The notes under the pieces were generated by a model, which saw nothing but the letters and a program-made list of their open reading frames with translations, was not told where the DNA came from and did not search any database. Shown one piece after another: positions 1 through 8,829 of a DNA stretch of 15,464 nucleotides (position 1 is the stretch's first letter; each line of letters opens with the position of its first letter). The DNA is taken from contig CAKSZF010000032.1 of NCBI GenBank assembly GCA_934525405.1, forward strand, positions 1 through 15,464, read 5' to 3'. A program made the position numbers and the translations under genes. Source of the stretch: an uncultured Faecalibacterium sp. (GTDB lineage Bacteria; Bacillota; Clostridia; Oscillospirales; Ruminococcaceae).

Positions 1-2019
1 AAGCGCCTTTCCGATATTGAAGAGGTAGAGCCGGAGCCTTCTCTGGGCAACGGCGGCTTGGGGCGTCTGGCTGCCTGTTTCCTCGACTCTCTGGCAACGC
101 TGAACCTGCCCGGTGACGGCGTAGGTCTGCGGTACCACTTCGGCCTGTTCCATCAGTCCTTTGAGGACGGTGTGCAGAACGAAAAGCCCGACCCGTGGCT
201 GACTGCCCACAGCTGGGCAGAAAAGACCGACACCACCTACCCGGTGGAACTGGCGGGCAAGGAGTACACAGCCCGGCTGTACAAGCTGGCGGTCACTGGC
301 TACGAGGGACGCACCAACACCCTGAACCTGTTCGATTTGGACACCATCGACGAGAGCATCGTCCATGATGGCATCGCCTTCGACAAGACCGCCATCGACA
401 AGAACCTGACCCTCTTCCTCTACCCGGACGATTCCGACGAGGCGGGTCGCCGTCTGCGGGTGTACCAGCAGTACCTGATGGTTTCTGCCGGTGCACAGCT
501 CATTCTGGCCGAGTGCGCCGCCCGGGGCTGCAACTTCCATGATCTGGCGGACTACGCCGCTATCCAGATCAACGACACCCACCCCAGCATGGTCATCCCG
601 GAGCTCATCCGTCTGCTGGGCGAGCGCGGCATCGAATTTGAAGAGGCTGTGGAGATCGTCACCAAGACCTGCGCCTACACCAACCACACCATTCTGGCCG
701 AGGCGCTGGAAAAGTGGCCGCGCACCTATCTGGATGCCGTGGTGCCCCAGCTGATGCCCATCATTGAAAAGCTGGATGCGCTGGCACGCACCCGCACCGA
801 GGACGAGAGCCTTGCCATCATCGACAAGGACGACCGGGTGCACATGGCACACATGGACATCCACTTCACCCACTCCACCAACGGCGTGGCAGCACTGCAC
901 ACCGAGATCCTGAAAAATTCCGAGCTGCACGGCTTCTATGAGCTGTACCCGGAAAAGTTCAACAACAAGACCAACGGCATTACATTCCGCCGCTGGCTGC
1001 TGGAGTGCGACCCGCGCCTGACTGCCACGCTGGAAAAGCACATCGGCGCCGGCTTCCGCAAGGATGCCGCCGAGCTGGAAAAACTGCTGGCCTTTGCCGA
1101 TGACGAGACGGTGCTGAACGAGCTGACCGCCGTGAAAAAGGCCAACAAGGAAGCGCTGGCAGACTGGCTGCTGCGCACCCAGAAGGTGCGCGTGAACACC
1201 AATGCCGTGTTCGATATCCAGTCCAAGCGCCTGCACGAGTATAAGCGCCAGCAGCTCAACCTGTTGTACCTCATCCATCAGTACTACGAGATCAAGGCAG
1301 GACACCTGCCCGCCGCTCCGCTGGTGAGCATCTTTGGCGCGAAAGCCGCGCCCGCCTACACCATTGCAAAAGATATCATCCATGCGCTGCTGACCCTCTC
1401 CAAGGTCATTGCCGCAGACCCGGAGGTGTCCAAGTGGCTGCAGGTGGTGTTCGTGGAAAACTACAACGTCACCGCCGCCGAAAAGCTGATCCCGGCCTGC
1501 GACCTGTCCGAGCAGATCAGCCTTGCCTCCAAGGAAGCCTCCGGCACCGGCAACATGAAGTTCATGCTGAACGGCGCGCTGACGCTGGGCACCATGGACG
1601 GTGCCAATGTGGAGATCAGCCAGCAGGTGGGCGAGGAGAACATCTATATCTTCGGCCAGACCTCCGATCAGGTCATCCACCGCTACGCCGTGGGCGATTA
1701 CGACCCCGCCCAGTGGGTGGAGGGCGATGCCAATATCCGCCGCGCCATCAGCTTCCTCACCGGGCCGGAGATGCTGGCCGCCGGCCATGCCGAAAACCTG
1801 ACCCGCCTGCATGATGAGCTGATCCACAAGGACTGGTTCCAGACCCTGCCGGACTTCAACGCCTACGTTGTGCGCAAGGGACAGGCACTCAGCGATTACG
1901 CCTGCGACCCCACGGGCTGGCGGCGCAAGTGCCTTGTGAACATTGCCAAGGCTGGCATGTTCTCCTCTGACCGCACCATTGCCGAGTACGACCGCGATAT
2001 CTGGCATCTGGGCAAATAA
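1..2019 (+). CDS. glgP: Glycogen/starch/alpha-glucan phosphorylase, 5' end missing
   Basis: This enzyme releases glucose 1-phosphate from the non-reducing ends of glycogen or maltodextrin in the cytoplasm, using pyridoxal phosphate. The reading frame is open from base 1, so the gene begins upstream; 672 residues are visible and family members usually have about 800, so roughly the first 110-130 are missing. Recognisable motifs are the N-terminal [15 protein letters not shown] segment (codons 17-31), NDTHPSM near codon 190, and the C-terminal [19 protein letters not shown] block containing the lysine that binds pyridoxal phosphate (codon 520, bases 1558-1560). A TTG at 58 could be mistaken for a start, but conserved sequence continues before it. 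The gene stops with TAA just ahead of a terminator. GlgP and MalP cannot be separated from this sequence alone. Confidence 0.95.
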   Translation, partial: KRLSDIEEVEPEPSLGNGGLGRLAACFLDSLATLNLPGDGVGLRYHFGLFHQSFEDGVQNEKPDPWLTAHSWAEKTDTTYPVELAGKEYTARLYKLAVTGYEGRTNTLNLFDLDTIDESIVHDGIAFDKTAIDKNLTLFLYPDDSDEAGRRLRVYQQYLMVSAGAQLILAECAARGCNFHDLADYAAIQINDTHPSMVIPELIRLLGERGIEFEEAVEIVTKTCAYTNHTILAEALEKWPRTYLDAVVPQLMPIIEKLDALARTRTEDESLAIIDKDDRVHMAHMDIHFTHSTNGVAALHTEILKNSELHGFYELYPEKFNNKTNGITFRRWLLECDPRLTATLEKHIGAGFRKDAAELEKLLAFADDETVLNELTAVKKANKEALADWLLRTQKVRVNTNAVFDIQSKRLHEYKRQQLNLLYLIHQYYEIKAGHLPAAPLVSIFGAKAAPAYTIAKDIIHALLTLSKVIAADPEVSKWLQVVFVENYNVTAAEKLIPACDLSEQISLASKEASGTGNMKFMLNGALTLGTMDGANVEISQQVGEENIYIFGQTSDQVIHRYAVGDYDPAQWVEGDANIRRAISFLTGPEMLAAGHAENLTRLHDELIHKDWFQTLPDFNAYVVRKGQALSDYACDPTGWRRKCLVNIAKAGMFSSDRTIAEYDRDIWHLGK

Positions 2020-2058
2020 TCGTTTTTGAACCTGCGTTTCTCCTTTATTTTCTCATAG

Positions 2059-2090
2059 GCTGCTGCACAAAGCTGTGCGGCAGCTTTTTT
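2059..2090 (+). terminator. Intrinsic terminator after glgP
   Basis: An 11-bp stem (2059-2069 with 2074-2084, one G-T pair, loop of 4) is followed directly by six T residues. It lies 40 bases after the phosphorylase stop and would end its transcript. Confidence 0.9.
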
Positions 2091-2102
2091 GTTTCCGTGC
2101 CA

Positions 2103-2139
2103 ACAAGAAACGCCGCTGCACAGCCGTGCAGCGGCGTTT
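2103..2139 (-). terminator. Intrinsic terminator after the tat operon
   Basis: A perfect 14-bp stem (2108-2121 with 2126-2139, loop AGCC) ends in A-T pairs. Read on the minus strand it is followed by a T-rich stretch (TTTCTTGTT), 35 bases after the tatC stop. The symmetrical A and T ends mean it could also act as a back-up stop for glgP, so the two convergent units are well insulated. Confidence 0.85.
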
Positions 2140-2173
2140 GATTCAGTTGATGAAAACCGGAGCGGAAGCGGGA

Positions 2174-2971
2174 TCAGTCCTCGCTCTCCTCTTCTTCCTC
2201 GTCATCCTCATCCGTATTACGCGGCTTATAGAAGATGCCGCTCAGGAAGATGCTGACAAAGTACAGCAGCACCATGGGGCCAGCCACCATGCACTGGGAC
2301 ACGATGTCCGGCGGGGTGACCACAGCGGCGATGAAGAAGATGACCACGATGGCTACGCCGCGCACCTGCTTGAGGAGCTGCGGGTTGATGATGCCCATCT
2401 TGGAAAGGATGATGGTGATCAGCGGCATCTCGAACACGCAGCCAAAGATGATGAACATGGTCAGGCAGAGGTTGACGTAGCTCTCGATACTGGTGGTGGT
2501 CTGGATGTACTCTGCACCTTCGATGCCGGTGCTGAGGAACCGCAGCATGAACGGCATCATGAGCTTATAGGCAAACAGCACGCCCACGCAGAACAAGATC
2601 AGACCCAGCAGCATGACCAGCTTGAAAAAGGTGCTCTCGCTCTTTTTCAGGCCCGGCTTTGCAAAGGCGTAGATGTTGTAAAAGGCCACAGGCACCGTTA
2701 CCACCACACCGGCCAGAATGGACACCCGGAAATACTGCATCAGTTTTTCCTGCGGGGCAATGGACACGAACTGGTAATAGTCGCGGCCCATGGCGGTAAG
2801 CAGATCGATCAGACGGTCTGCATACGCCAGCGAGACCACCACGCCCACCACAAACACCACCGCGCAGATGATGAGCCGGTTCCGCAGTTCTTTCAGATGG
2901 CCGGTCAGCGTCATGCTGCCGTCCTCTGCCATGACTTCGGCTTTCTTTTTGCGCTTTTTGTTTGTAGCCAC
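2174..2971 (-). CDS. tatC: Sec-independent protein translocase TatC
   Basis: TatC is the polytopic membrane core of the twin-arginine translocase and recognises signal peptides of folded proteins. The 265-residue product has the family's cytoplasmic N-terminal motif HLKELRNRL (residues 25-33), several long hydrophobic spans, the conserved FAKPGLKKSE region after the second span, and TPPDIVSQ near the last spans. The N-terminus is very basic (KKRKKK) and the C-terminus is a run of acidic residues (DEDDEEEEESED), which is more charged than usual. The start is a GTG: it lies 2 nt after the tatA stop, and a GAGGAG site in the end of tatA has suitable spacing. It is the last gene of a tatB-tatA-tatC unit and is followed by a strong terminator. 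Confidence 0.95.
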   Translation of the reverse strand: MATNKKRKKKAEVMAEDGSMTLTGHLKELRNRLIICAVVFVVGVVVSLAYADRLIDLLTAMGRDYYQFVSIAPQEKLMQYFRVSILAGVVVTVPVAFYNIYAFAKPGLKKSESTFFKLVMLLGLILFCVGVLFAYKLMMPFMLRFLSTGIEGAEYIQTTTSIESYVNLCLTMFIIFGCVFEMPLITIILSKMGIINPQLLKQVRGVAIVVIFFIAAVVTPPDIVSQCMVAGPMVLLYFVSIFLSGIFYKPRNTDEDDEEEEESED

Positions 2972-2973
2972 AA

Positions 2974-3171
2974 TTACTCCTCGTCTTCGTCCTTCTTATC
3001 AGCCTTCTTTACAGTCTCCTCGGACTGCTCGGCGTCCTCGTCCTCCATGCCCTTCTTGAAGCCATTGATGGTCTTACCGAACATCTTGCCCAGCTTCGGC
3101 AGGTTCTTGGGTCCAAAGATCAGCAGAACGACAACCAGAATGATCAGCAGCTCATTAGTACCAATACGCAT
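2974..3171 (-). CDS. tatA: Twin-arginine translocase subunit TatA
   Basis: TatA is a small single-span membrane protein that multimerises with TatC to form the transport pore. The 65-residue product starts MRIGTNELLIILVVVLLIFG, a hydrophobic helix, followed by the FGPKNLPKLGK hinge and amphipathic helix that define the family, and ends in an acidic/basic low-complexity tail. The frame is open upstream, but the ATG at 3171 is chosen because an AAGGAG site lies 9 nt before it and the membrane helix begins there; the extra 27 upstream residues have no family character. It sits about 100 bases after the tatB-like gene and 2 nt before tatC. It is the more TatA-like of the two family members here. 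Confidence 0.92.
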   Translation of the reverse strand: MRIGTNELLIILVVVLLIFGPKNLPKLGKMFGKTINGFKKGMEDEDAEQSEETVKKADKKDEDEE

Positions 3172-3272
3172 AATAAATATCTCCTTTTTCTTGCCGCGCC
3201 GCGTGGCGGGCGTATTACAGAATGTATCTGGCAACCGCGGGCGCGGGTGCATCCATCAATAAGTAGGGGCGC

Positions 3273-3815
3273 TTACACCTTTGCTTCCTCAGCGGGTGCA
3301 GCTTCGGCAGCTTCTTCGGCTGCGGCAGAGGCTTCCTGCACAGGCTCAGCCACCGGCTCAGCGGCGGGCTGTGCGGCCTCGGCAGCGGCCTGCTCCGGCT
3401 TTTCAGCGGGAGCCTCCACAGTTTCAGCCGGGGCTTCGGCGGGCTGCTCGGGCAGCTCCTCCACGGCATCCTCAGTCAGGTCGGTGACCTCTTCGGCCTC
3501 AGCCTGCTTCTTGGCAGCTTCCTCTTTGCTGGTCTTGCCGATGCCGGTAAAGCTCTTGGTCACGTCCCGCATGCTGCTGTCGATATCCTTTTTGATATCG
3601 GTCAGGGGGGCAACAGCCTCCTTCAGCGGAGCCTGAATTTCATTCAGCGGCTCCACCACGTTCTTCTGGATCTCCTCAGAAGCAGCGCCGGTGTATTTTT
3701 TCAGCTCGCGGAGCATCTTGCCGATCTTCTTTGCGTAGACAGGCAGCTGGTCCGGGCCGATGAACACAAACGCCACGATGACGATGACGATAAGTTCCCA
3801 AAAACCAATTTTCAT
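3273..3815 (-). CDS. tatB: TatA/TatB-family protein, probably TatB, with Ala/Pro/Glu-rich tail
   Basis: This is a second member of the TatA/TatB/TatE family and the first gene of the tat unit. The ATG at 3815 gives 180 residues: a membrane helix (WELIVIVIVAFVFIG), then GPDQLPVYAKKIGKML, which resembles the TatB-type GP(E/D)xLP hinge. An amphipathic charged helix follows to about residue 90, then a tail of roughly 70 residues dominated by Ala, Glu and Pro. An AAAGGA site lies 10 nt before this ATG; the longer open frame to 3914 lacks one. TatB docks signal peptides on TatC in proteobacteria, whereas many Gram-positive bacteria use TatA for both roles, so the TatB assignment is likely but not certain. 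The tail is low-complexity and of unknown role. Confidence 0.8.
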   Translation of the reverse strand: MKIGFWELIVIVIVAFVFIGPDQLPVYAKKIGKMLRELKKYTGAASEEIQKNVVEPLNEIQAPLKEAVAPLTDIKKDIDSSMRDVTKSFTGIGKTSKEEAAKKQAEAEEVTDLTEDAVEELPEQPAEAPAETVEAPAEKPEQAAAEAAQPAAEPVAEPVQEASAAAEEAAEAAPAEEAKV

Positions 3816-3839
3816 AAGTAACGTTTCCTTTCCTGTACC

Positions 3840-3893
3840 AAGGGCATTTCCAAGACCGCCGCACACCACAGCGGTCTGCGTTTTTTTGCCCTT
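3840..3893 (-). promoter_or_regulatory. Nested hairpin in the tatB leader
   Basis: Two nested 7-bp arms lie just upstream of tatB. The outer pair is 3840-3846 with 3887-3893 (AAGGGCA/TGCCCTT) and the inner pair is 3853-3859 with 3871-3877 (AGACCGC/GCGGTCT). On the minus strand this would fold in the 5' leader of the tat message. On the + strand the inner stem is followed by seven T residues, so it could instead stop antisense transcription moving away from tatB. Its role is unknown. Confidence 0.45.
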
Positions 3894-3957
3894 TTTGGCG
3901 GGGGTTCGGCGCACTGCGCGCCTTTGTTGCCCTATGTATACCGAAAAGTGGTGTACT

Positions 3958-3982
3958 GAATGTTAATATATTATTAACATTC
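3958..3982. promoter_or_regulatory. Perfect 11-bp inverted repeat, candidate operator upstream of tat
   Basis: The arms GAATGTTAATA and TATTAACATTC are perfectly complementary and separated by TAT. The repeat stands in an AT-rich spacer between the end of the ABC exporter and the tat operon, about 145 bases before tatB. It contains sequences that could serve as a -10 box on the minus strand, but no convincing -35 partner was found. The shape suits a dimeric repressor site. It does not fit the Rex spacing (TTGTTAA-N4-TTAACAA), and no regulator is assigned. Confidence 0.5.
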
Positions 3983-4072
3983 TATGAACGAACACCTATT
4001 CAGCCTGTTTTATTTAACAAAGTGCATTTTCGTAATTTGTTATTACAGTTTGGATAGGATACAACAGTACTC

Positions 4073-5848
4073 TCAGGTCTCCACGCCCTCGAACTGGCTG
4101 TTGTAGAGCTTGGCGTAGAAGCCGCCCTGTGCCATCAGCTGGTCGTGGCTGCCCTGCTCCACGATGTGGCCGTCCTTCATCACAAGGATAACGTCTGCCT
4201 CCCGGATGGTGGAAAGGCGGTGTGCCACGATAAAGCTGGTGCGCCCCTGCATCATGCGGGCAAAGGCCTTCTGGATGCGCACCTCGGTGCGGGTATCAAT
4301 GGAGGATGTGGCTTCGTCCAGGATCAGCATGGGCGGCAGGCAGAGCATCACGCGGGCGATGCAGAGCAGCTGCTTTTGGCCCTGACTGATGTTGCCGCCG
4401 TCCTCTGCAATGACGGTATCGTAGCCCTCGGGCAGGCGGCGGATAAAGCTGTGGGCGTGGGCAGCCTTGGCGGCGGCGATCACCTCGTCCATGGTGGCGT
4501 CCGGCTTGCCGTAGGCAATGTTCTCCCGCACTGTACCGGCACGCAGCCAGGTGTCCTGCAATACCATGCCGTAGCTGCCGCGCAGGGAGGCGCGGGTCAC
4601 GTCCCGGATATCCGTGCCGGAAACTTTGATGCTGCCGCTGTTCACATCATAGAACCGCATAAGCAGGTTGATGAGGGTGGTCTTTCCACAGCCGGTGGGG
4701 CCTACGATGGCGATGCGCTGACCGGGCTGCACGTCCAGCGAGAGCCCCTCGATAAGTGGGCGGTCGGGCAGGTAACGGAAGGAAACGTCCTGCAGCTGCA
4801 CATGGCCGTCCGGCTGCAATGCGGTGGCGTTTTCGGCCTCCGGCACCTGATCTTCGGCGTCCAGCAGTTCAAACACCCGGGCGGCGCAGGCCAGTGCATT
4901 TTGCAGTTCGGTGACCACGCCCGAGATCTCGTTGAAGGGTTTGGTGTACTGGTTGGCATAGCTCAGAAAAACGCTGAGCTGACCGATGGTGATGCCGCCG
5001 CGCACGGCGTACAGCGCACCCACAAGACCCACGCCCGCGTACACGATGTTATTCACAAAGCGGGTGGCGGGGTTGGTCAGGCTGGAGAAGAAGATGGCCT
5101 TCAGGCTCACGTCCTGTAATTGTCCGTTCACTTCGTCAAAGGCGGCAAGGCTCTCGGCTTCGTGGCCAAAGGCCTGCACCACCTTCTGGCCTTCGATCAT
5201 CTCGTTGACCAGCGCGGTCTGCTTGCCGCGCACGGTGCTCTGGCTCTGGAAGTAGCCGTAGCTGCGCTTTGCCAGAAAGCCCGCCACCACAAGGCTCAGC
5301 GGGGTAATGCACACCACCACCAGCGTGATGGGCACGTTCTCCCGCAGCATGAACAGCAGGGTGCCAAAAATGGTCAGGATACCGGAGAACAGCTGGGTGA
5401 AGCCCATCAGCAGACCGTCCGCAAAGGTGTCCACATCCGCCACCATACGGCTGACGATATCGCCAGAGGGGTGGCTGTCCAGATAGGACAGCGGCAGGGT
5501 CTGGATCTTGCGCAGCGCCTCGTTGCGCAGATCACGGCTGACCGAGAAGGTGATGCGGTTGTTGCACACGCTCAGAAGCCACTGTGCAAGGGCGGCTACG
5601 GCAGCCACCACCAGAATGCTTACGGCAATGCGCAGCACCCCGGCAAGGTCTACATTGCCTTTGCCCAGCATCTTATCAATGGCATCGCCGCACAGGATGG
5701 GGATATACAGCTGGGCGGCTACGCTGACCGCTGCCACCAGCAGGCTGCACACCACAAAGGCGCTGTACGGACGTATTTTGTGCAGTACCCGGTTCAGGGT
5801 GGCCTTGCGCTGCTGCGGGGTCAGCTTGTTTTTTGCTTTTGCACTCAT
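4073..5848 (-). CDS. ABC exporter half-transporter, catalytically intact partner (BmrD/YheH-like)
   Basis: This is a 591-residue half-transporter: an N-terminal six-helix membrane domain (about 25-320) and an ATP-binding domain (about 350-585). Walker A is GPTGCGKTT (383-391), the Q-loop glutamine is 431, Walker B LILDEA has the catalytic glutamate at 512, and the H-loop histidine is 543. The ABC signature is ISQGQ (487-491) instead of LSGGQ. That is the signature expected in the partner of a degenerate half-transporter, as in TM287/TM288 or BmrC/BmrD multidrug pumps. Its ATG overlaps the upstream gene's stop by ATGA, so the two are probably translationally coupled and form a heterodimer. The substrate cannot be read from sequence; drugs or lipids are typical. 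No clear terminator follows, so transcription might run on toward tat. Confidence 0.92.
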   Translation of the reverse strand: MSAKAKNKLTPQQRKATLNRVLHKIRPYSAFVVCSLLVAAVSVAAQLYIPILCGDAIDKMLGKGNVDLAGVLRIAVSILVVAAVAALAQWLLSVCNNRITFSVSRDLRNEALRKIQTLPLSYLDSHPSGDIVSRMVADVDTFADGLLMGFTQLFSGILTIFGTLLFMLRENVPITLVVVCITPLSLVVAGFLAKRSYGYFQSQSTVRGKQTALVNEMIEGQKVVQAFGHEAESLAAFDEVNGQLQDVSLKAIFFSSLTNPATRFVNNIVYAGVGLVGALYAVRGGITIGQLSVFLSYANQYTKPFNEISGVVTELQNALACAARVFELLDAEDQVPEAENATALQPDGHVQLQDVSFRYLPDRPLIEGLSLDVQPGQRIAIVGPTGCGKTTLINLLMRFYDVNSGSIKVSGTDIRDVTRASLRGSYGMVLQDTWLRAGTVRENIAYGKPDATMDEVIAAAKAAHAHSFIRRLPEGYDTVIAEDGGNISQGQKQLLCIARVMLCLPPMLILDEATSSIDTRTEVRIQKAFARMMQGRTSFIVAHRLSTIREADVILVMKDGHIVEQGSHDQLMAQGGFYAKLYNSQFEGVET

Positions 5849-7584
5849 GCTTCTGCCTCCCCTTTCTTGAACTGGCTCTCGTAGATCTCCTCGTACACCG
5901 GGCAGCTGCTGCGCAGGGCGCTGTGGGTGCCGATGCCCACCAGATGGCCGTCATCCAGCACCAAGATTTGGTCGGCGTGCTGCAAGCTGGCGGCACGCTG
6001 GCTGACGATGAACACGGTCAGTGCCCCGGGCAGCGCCGCCAGTGCCTTGCGCAGGGCGGCGTCAGTGGCGTAGTCCAGTGCGCTGGCGCTGTCGTCAAGG
6101 ATCAAAATGTCCGGCTTGCCCACCAGCGCACGGGCGATGGTGAGCCGCTGTTTCTGTCCGCCGGATAGGTTGCGTCCGCCCTGCTCCACCGGCTCGTCCA
6201 GCCCAAGGGGCTTTGCACACACAAAGTCTGCGGCCTGTGCCGTTTCCAGCGCCGCCCACAGGTCGGCATCGGTGGCATCCTTGTTGCCCCACAAAAGGTT
6301 GGAGCGGATGGTGCCGCCGAAGAGCTGTGCCTTCTGCATGACCACCGCCACCCTGCCGCGCAAAGCGTCCCGGGGGTAGCTGGCCACCGGGCGGCCAAAG
6401 ATCTCCACGCTGCCCTCGGTGGCATCGTAAAAGCGCGGGATGAGGTTTACTAAGCTGGATTTGCCGCTGCCGGTGCCGCCGATGACGCCGATGGTCTGGC
6501 CCTTTTTGGCGGTAAAGCTGATGTCGGTCAGGCTGGGTGCACCCGCCCCGGCGTAGGTCAGGCCTACATGGTCAAAGCGCACGGCATCGCCGGTCTTGTC
6601 CTCAGCCACTTCGCCCAGAAGCTTTGCCGGGAAGGTCATGCCGGGCTTTGTATCCAGCACCGCCTGCACACGGCCCGCGCAGGCCAGCGCCTTGCTGATC
6701 TGCACGATGAGGTTGGCAAGCTTTACCAGCTCCACAAGGATCTGGTTCATGTAGTTCACCAGCGCAATGACATCACCGGAGGCCATGCCGCCCACGTTGA
6801 TCTCGATGCTGCCTACATACAGCAGCGCCACGATGGCAAGGTTGATGAGCACATAGGTCAGCGGGTTCATCAGCGCCGAAAGGTGGCCGACATGCAGCTG
6901 CATCCCGGTCAGCAGGGCGTTGGCGTCCTCAAAGCGGTCGATCTCGCTCTGCTCCTTATCAAAGGCGCGCACCACACGCACGCCGGTCAGGTTTTCGCGG
7001 GTCAGGCCAAGCACCCGGTCCAGCCGGGTCTGCACGGTCTTATACAGCGGGCGGGTGATCACCATCACGCCGAACACCACCACGCTGAGCAGCGGGATGG
7101 TGACTACAAAGATCATTGCCGCCCGGGCGTTGACCGTAAAGGCCATGACCATGGCGCCCAGCACCACAAAGGGGCTGCGCAGGAACAGGCGCAAAAACAG
7201 GTTGAGCCCGCTTTGCACCTGATTAACATCGCTGGTCATGCGGGTAATGAGGGTGCTGGTGCCCAGCGTATCCATCTCTGAAAAACTCAGGCTCTGGATA
7301 TGGGCAAACAGGGCGTGCCGCAGCGCGGTGGAGTAGCCCACCGCCGCCTTGGCGGAAAAATACTGCGCGGTCAGGCTGCAGGTAAGGCCGATGAAAGCCA
7401 GCAGCAGCAAAAGGCCGCACCGCACCAGAATATAATGCAGGTCATGTGCTGCAATGCCCACATTGACGATATCCGCCATGACCAGCGGCACGAACAGGTC
7501 AAAGGTGGCTTCCAGCATCTTAAAGAGCGGTGCAAGCACGCTTTCGCGCTTGTAGCCCTTCAGGTAGCCAAGCATCCGGTTCAA
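5845..7584 (-). CDS. ABC exporter half-transporter, degenerate-site partner (BmrC/YheI-like)
   Basis: This is the first gene of a heterodimeric exporter. The TTG at 7584 is chosen as start because an AAAGGAGG site ends 6 nt upstream. The ATG three codons later is 16 nt from that site, and the longer open frame (to 7683) has no ribosome site and runs through the promoter. The product is then 579 residues, with a six-helix membrane domain followed by an ATPase domain. Walker A is GGTGSGKSS (369-377) and the signature is a canonical LSGGQ (473-477). Walker B is LILDD with Asp498 where the catalytic glutamate belongs, and Gln529 replaces the H-loop histidine. These are the hallmarks of the non-hydrolysing half in asymmetric exporters, so the pair should have one consensus and one degenerate ATP site. 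Confidence 0.92.
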   Translation of the reverse strand: MNRMLGYLKGYKRESVLAPLFKMLEATFDLFVPLVMADIVNVGIAAHDLHYILVRCGLLLLLAFIGLTCSLTAQYFSAKAAVGYSTALRHALFAHIQSLSFSEMDTLGTSTLITRMTSDVNQVQSGLNLFLRLFLRSPFVVLGAMVMAFTVNARAAMIFVVTIPLLSVVVFGVMVITRPLYKTVQTRLDRVLGLTRENLTGVRVVRAFDKEQSEIDRFEDANALLTGMQLHVGHLSALMNPLTYVLINLAIVALLYVGSIEINVGGMASGDVIALVNYMNQILVELVKLANLIVQISKALACAGRVQAVLDTKPGMTFPAKLLGEVAEDKTGDAVRFDHVGLTYAGAGAPSLTDISFTAKKGQTIGVIGGTGSGKSSLVNLIPRFYDATEGSVEIFGRPVASYPRDALRGRVAVVMQKAQLFGGTIRSNLLWGNKDATDADLWAALETAQAADFVCAKPLGLDEPVEQGGRNLSGGQKQRLTIARALVGKPDILILDDSASALDYATDAALRKALAALPGALTVFIVSQRAASLQHADQILVLDDGHLVGIGTHSALRSSCPVYEEIYESQFKKGEAEA

Positions 7585-7617
7585 AAAAATTCCTCCTTTG
7601 GGGTCAAAATACACCTT

Positions 7618-7646
7618 ATTATAACGCGATGTATGCTGAAAATCCA
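7618..7646 (-). promoter_or_regulatory. Candidate promoter of the ABC exporter operon
   Basis: On the minus strand a perfect -10 box TATAAT (7623-7618) is preceded at 17 bp by TGGATT (7646-7641), a weak -35 match. It lies about 20 bases before the ribosome site of the exporter and back to back with the promoter of the rightward gene. Confidence 0.55.
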
Positions 7647-7667
7647 GTGCCGCAGCTGTGTTTTGCA

Positions 7668-7696
7668 TTGTACAAGCTGCCAAATCCTGTTATACT
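7668..7696 (+). promoter_or_regulatory. Candidate promoter of the SseB/Sel1 gene
   Basis: TTGTAC and TATACT are separated by 17 bp. The -10 is a good match and the -35 only moderate. The predicted start of transcription is near 7703, about 17 bases before the first possible start codon. Confidence 0.5.
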
Positions 7697-7719
7697 AAGG
7701 CTGATATTGATAGGGAAGT

Positions 7720-8829
7720 ATGGTGAACACAATGGCAAGACGAACAGACGGCGGGGTACGCTTCCGCCCGGTGGGCAGCCGCCGCAGCCGCACCGCACCG
7801 GTGTACAGCCCGCGCGGCACCGGCTGCCCGGCCATCGAGCAGGCGGTGCAGGGGCTGTATAAAGGTCAGAACGAGGAGAGCTTCTGGTCCTTGATGAACG
7901 CGTTGAATTATGCGCTGGAACTGGAGACCCATGTGCTGGTGCCGCTGCAAACGGCGCTTTCGGCGCAGGGTGCGCCCGCCCCGTGGATGGAGCACCCCAT
8001 CCCGGCAGAAAAGGCCGACGGCCTTGCCTTGTGGACGCTGCGCAACGATAAGGGGCGCTGCTGGCTGCCGCTGTTCACCTCGGTGGCGGCGGCCGGTGCG
8101 GACCGCAGCACCGCAAGCCGCCCCATGGCTGACCGCACCTTGGAACAAGCCATGCAACTGGCGCTGGACACCCCGGGCATCGACGGCGTGGTGCTGGACC
8201 CGTGGAGCAATTCGGCCTCACTGGACGGTGCGCTGCTCAACGGCCTGCTGCATGCAGGCCACACCCCGGAGGGCCCCGGCGCAGAGGAAGCCGAAGCCGG
8301 TGAGGAAGCTGCCCGCGCCGGACACTGGGCGGCAGCGGCAGAGTGTTACCAGAAAGCTGCCGAGCAGGGCAGTTCTGCCGGGCTATCGCTGCTGGGCGAG
8401 TGCCTGTATCAGGGGCGCGGCGTGCCAAAAAGCGCTGCGCAGGCGCGCAAGCTGTGGAAAGCCGCTGCCGAAAGCGGCGAGCCCATCGCCCTTTTGAACC
8501 TTGGCGACGACTGCGCCGCCCGGGGCGACAACGGCAAGGCGCTGTTATGGTACCGCCGGGCGCGGCAGAGCGCGGCGGCAGTGCCAGATATCGAGTATAC
8601 GCCCCGGGTCTGCCTGCGGCTGGCGCAGTACGAGACCCGCTACACCTCCCGCAAAAAGGCACTGGCGCTGGCGGCAGAGGCAAAGCAGGCTTTTACCATT
8701 TTGCAGCGGGAGCACGAACCGGATGCCGACCGCTGGTTACGGGAAGCAGAACAGCTGCTCTACGAGCTGACCCACGAGCCGCCCACGGCTCCGGCGGCCT
8801 ATAACATAGAATCTTTACAATTGGACTAA
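7720..8829 (+). CDS. SseB-like domain plus Sel1-repeat protein
   Basis: The product has about 369 residues and no signal peptide or membrane span, so it should be cytoplasmic. Residues about 50-180 resemble the SseB N-terminal domain found in many Gram-positive hypothetical proteins; typical elements are WLPLFTS near 115-121 and [10 protein letters not shown] near 153-162. From about 193 to 285 there are Sel1-type TPR repeats, for example [19 protein letters not shown] followed by [10 protein letters not shown], which usually form protein-binding surfaces. The N-terminus is basic and probably disordered. ATG at 7720 is only 3 nt from AGGGA, so GTG at 7723 (6 nt) may be the true start; ATG at 7732 is 15 nt away. 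It is followed after 82 bases, with no terminator, by the Hsp70 gene, so co-transcription is likely. The biochemical role is unknown. Confidence 0.82.
   Translation: MVNTMARRTDGGVRFRPVGSRRSRTAPVYSPRGTGCPAIEQAVQGLYKGQNEESFWSLMNALNYALELETHVLVPLQTALSAQGAPAPWMEHPIPAEKADGLALWTLRNDKGRCWLPLFTSVAAAGADRSTASRPMADRTLEQAMQLALDTPGIDGVVLDPWSNSASLDGALLNGLLHAGHTPEGPGAEEAEAGEEAARAGHWAAAAECYQKAAEQGSSAGLSLLGECLYQGRGVPKSAAQARKLWKAAAESGEPIALLNLGDDCAARGDNGKALLWYRRARQSAAAVPDIEYTPRVCLRLAQYETRYTSRKKALALAAEAKQAFTILQREHEPDADRWLREAEQLLYELTHEPPTAPAAYNIESLQLD

Noticed and set aside
2075..3262. Long + strand open frame (395 codons) opposite the tat genes
   Set aside because: It is a His/Asp-rich mirror of tatC and tatA in a GC-rich genome, runs through two terminators and has no ribosome site. 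The minus-strand genes match known families.
3958..3982. Palindrome as a Rex redox-repressor site
   Set aside because: Half-sites resemble TGTTAA/TTAACA, but the gap between them is 7 bases, not the 4 of the Rex consensus.
4145..5119. 324-codon + strand frame opposite the ABC exporter
   Set aside because: No ribosome site or recognisable domain, and the Walker and signature motifs on the minus strand explain the region.
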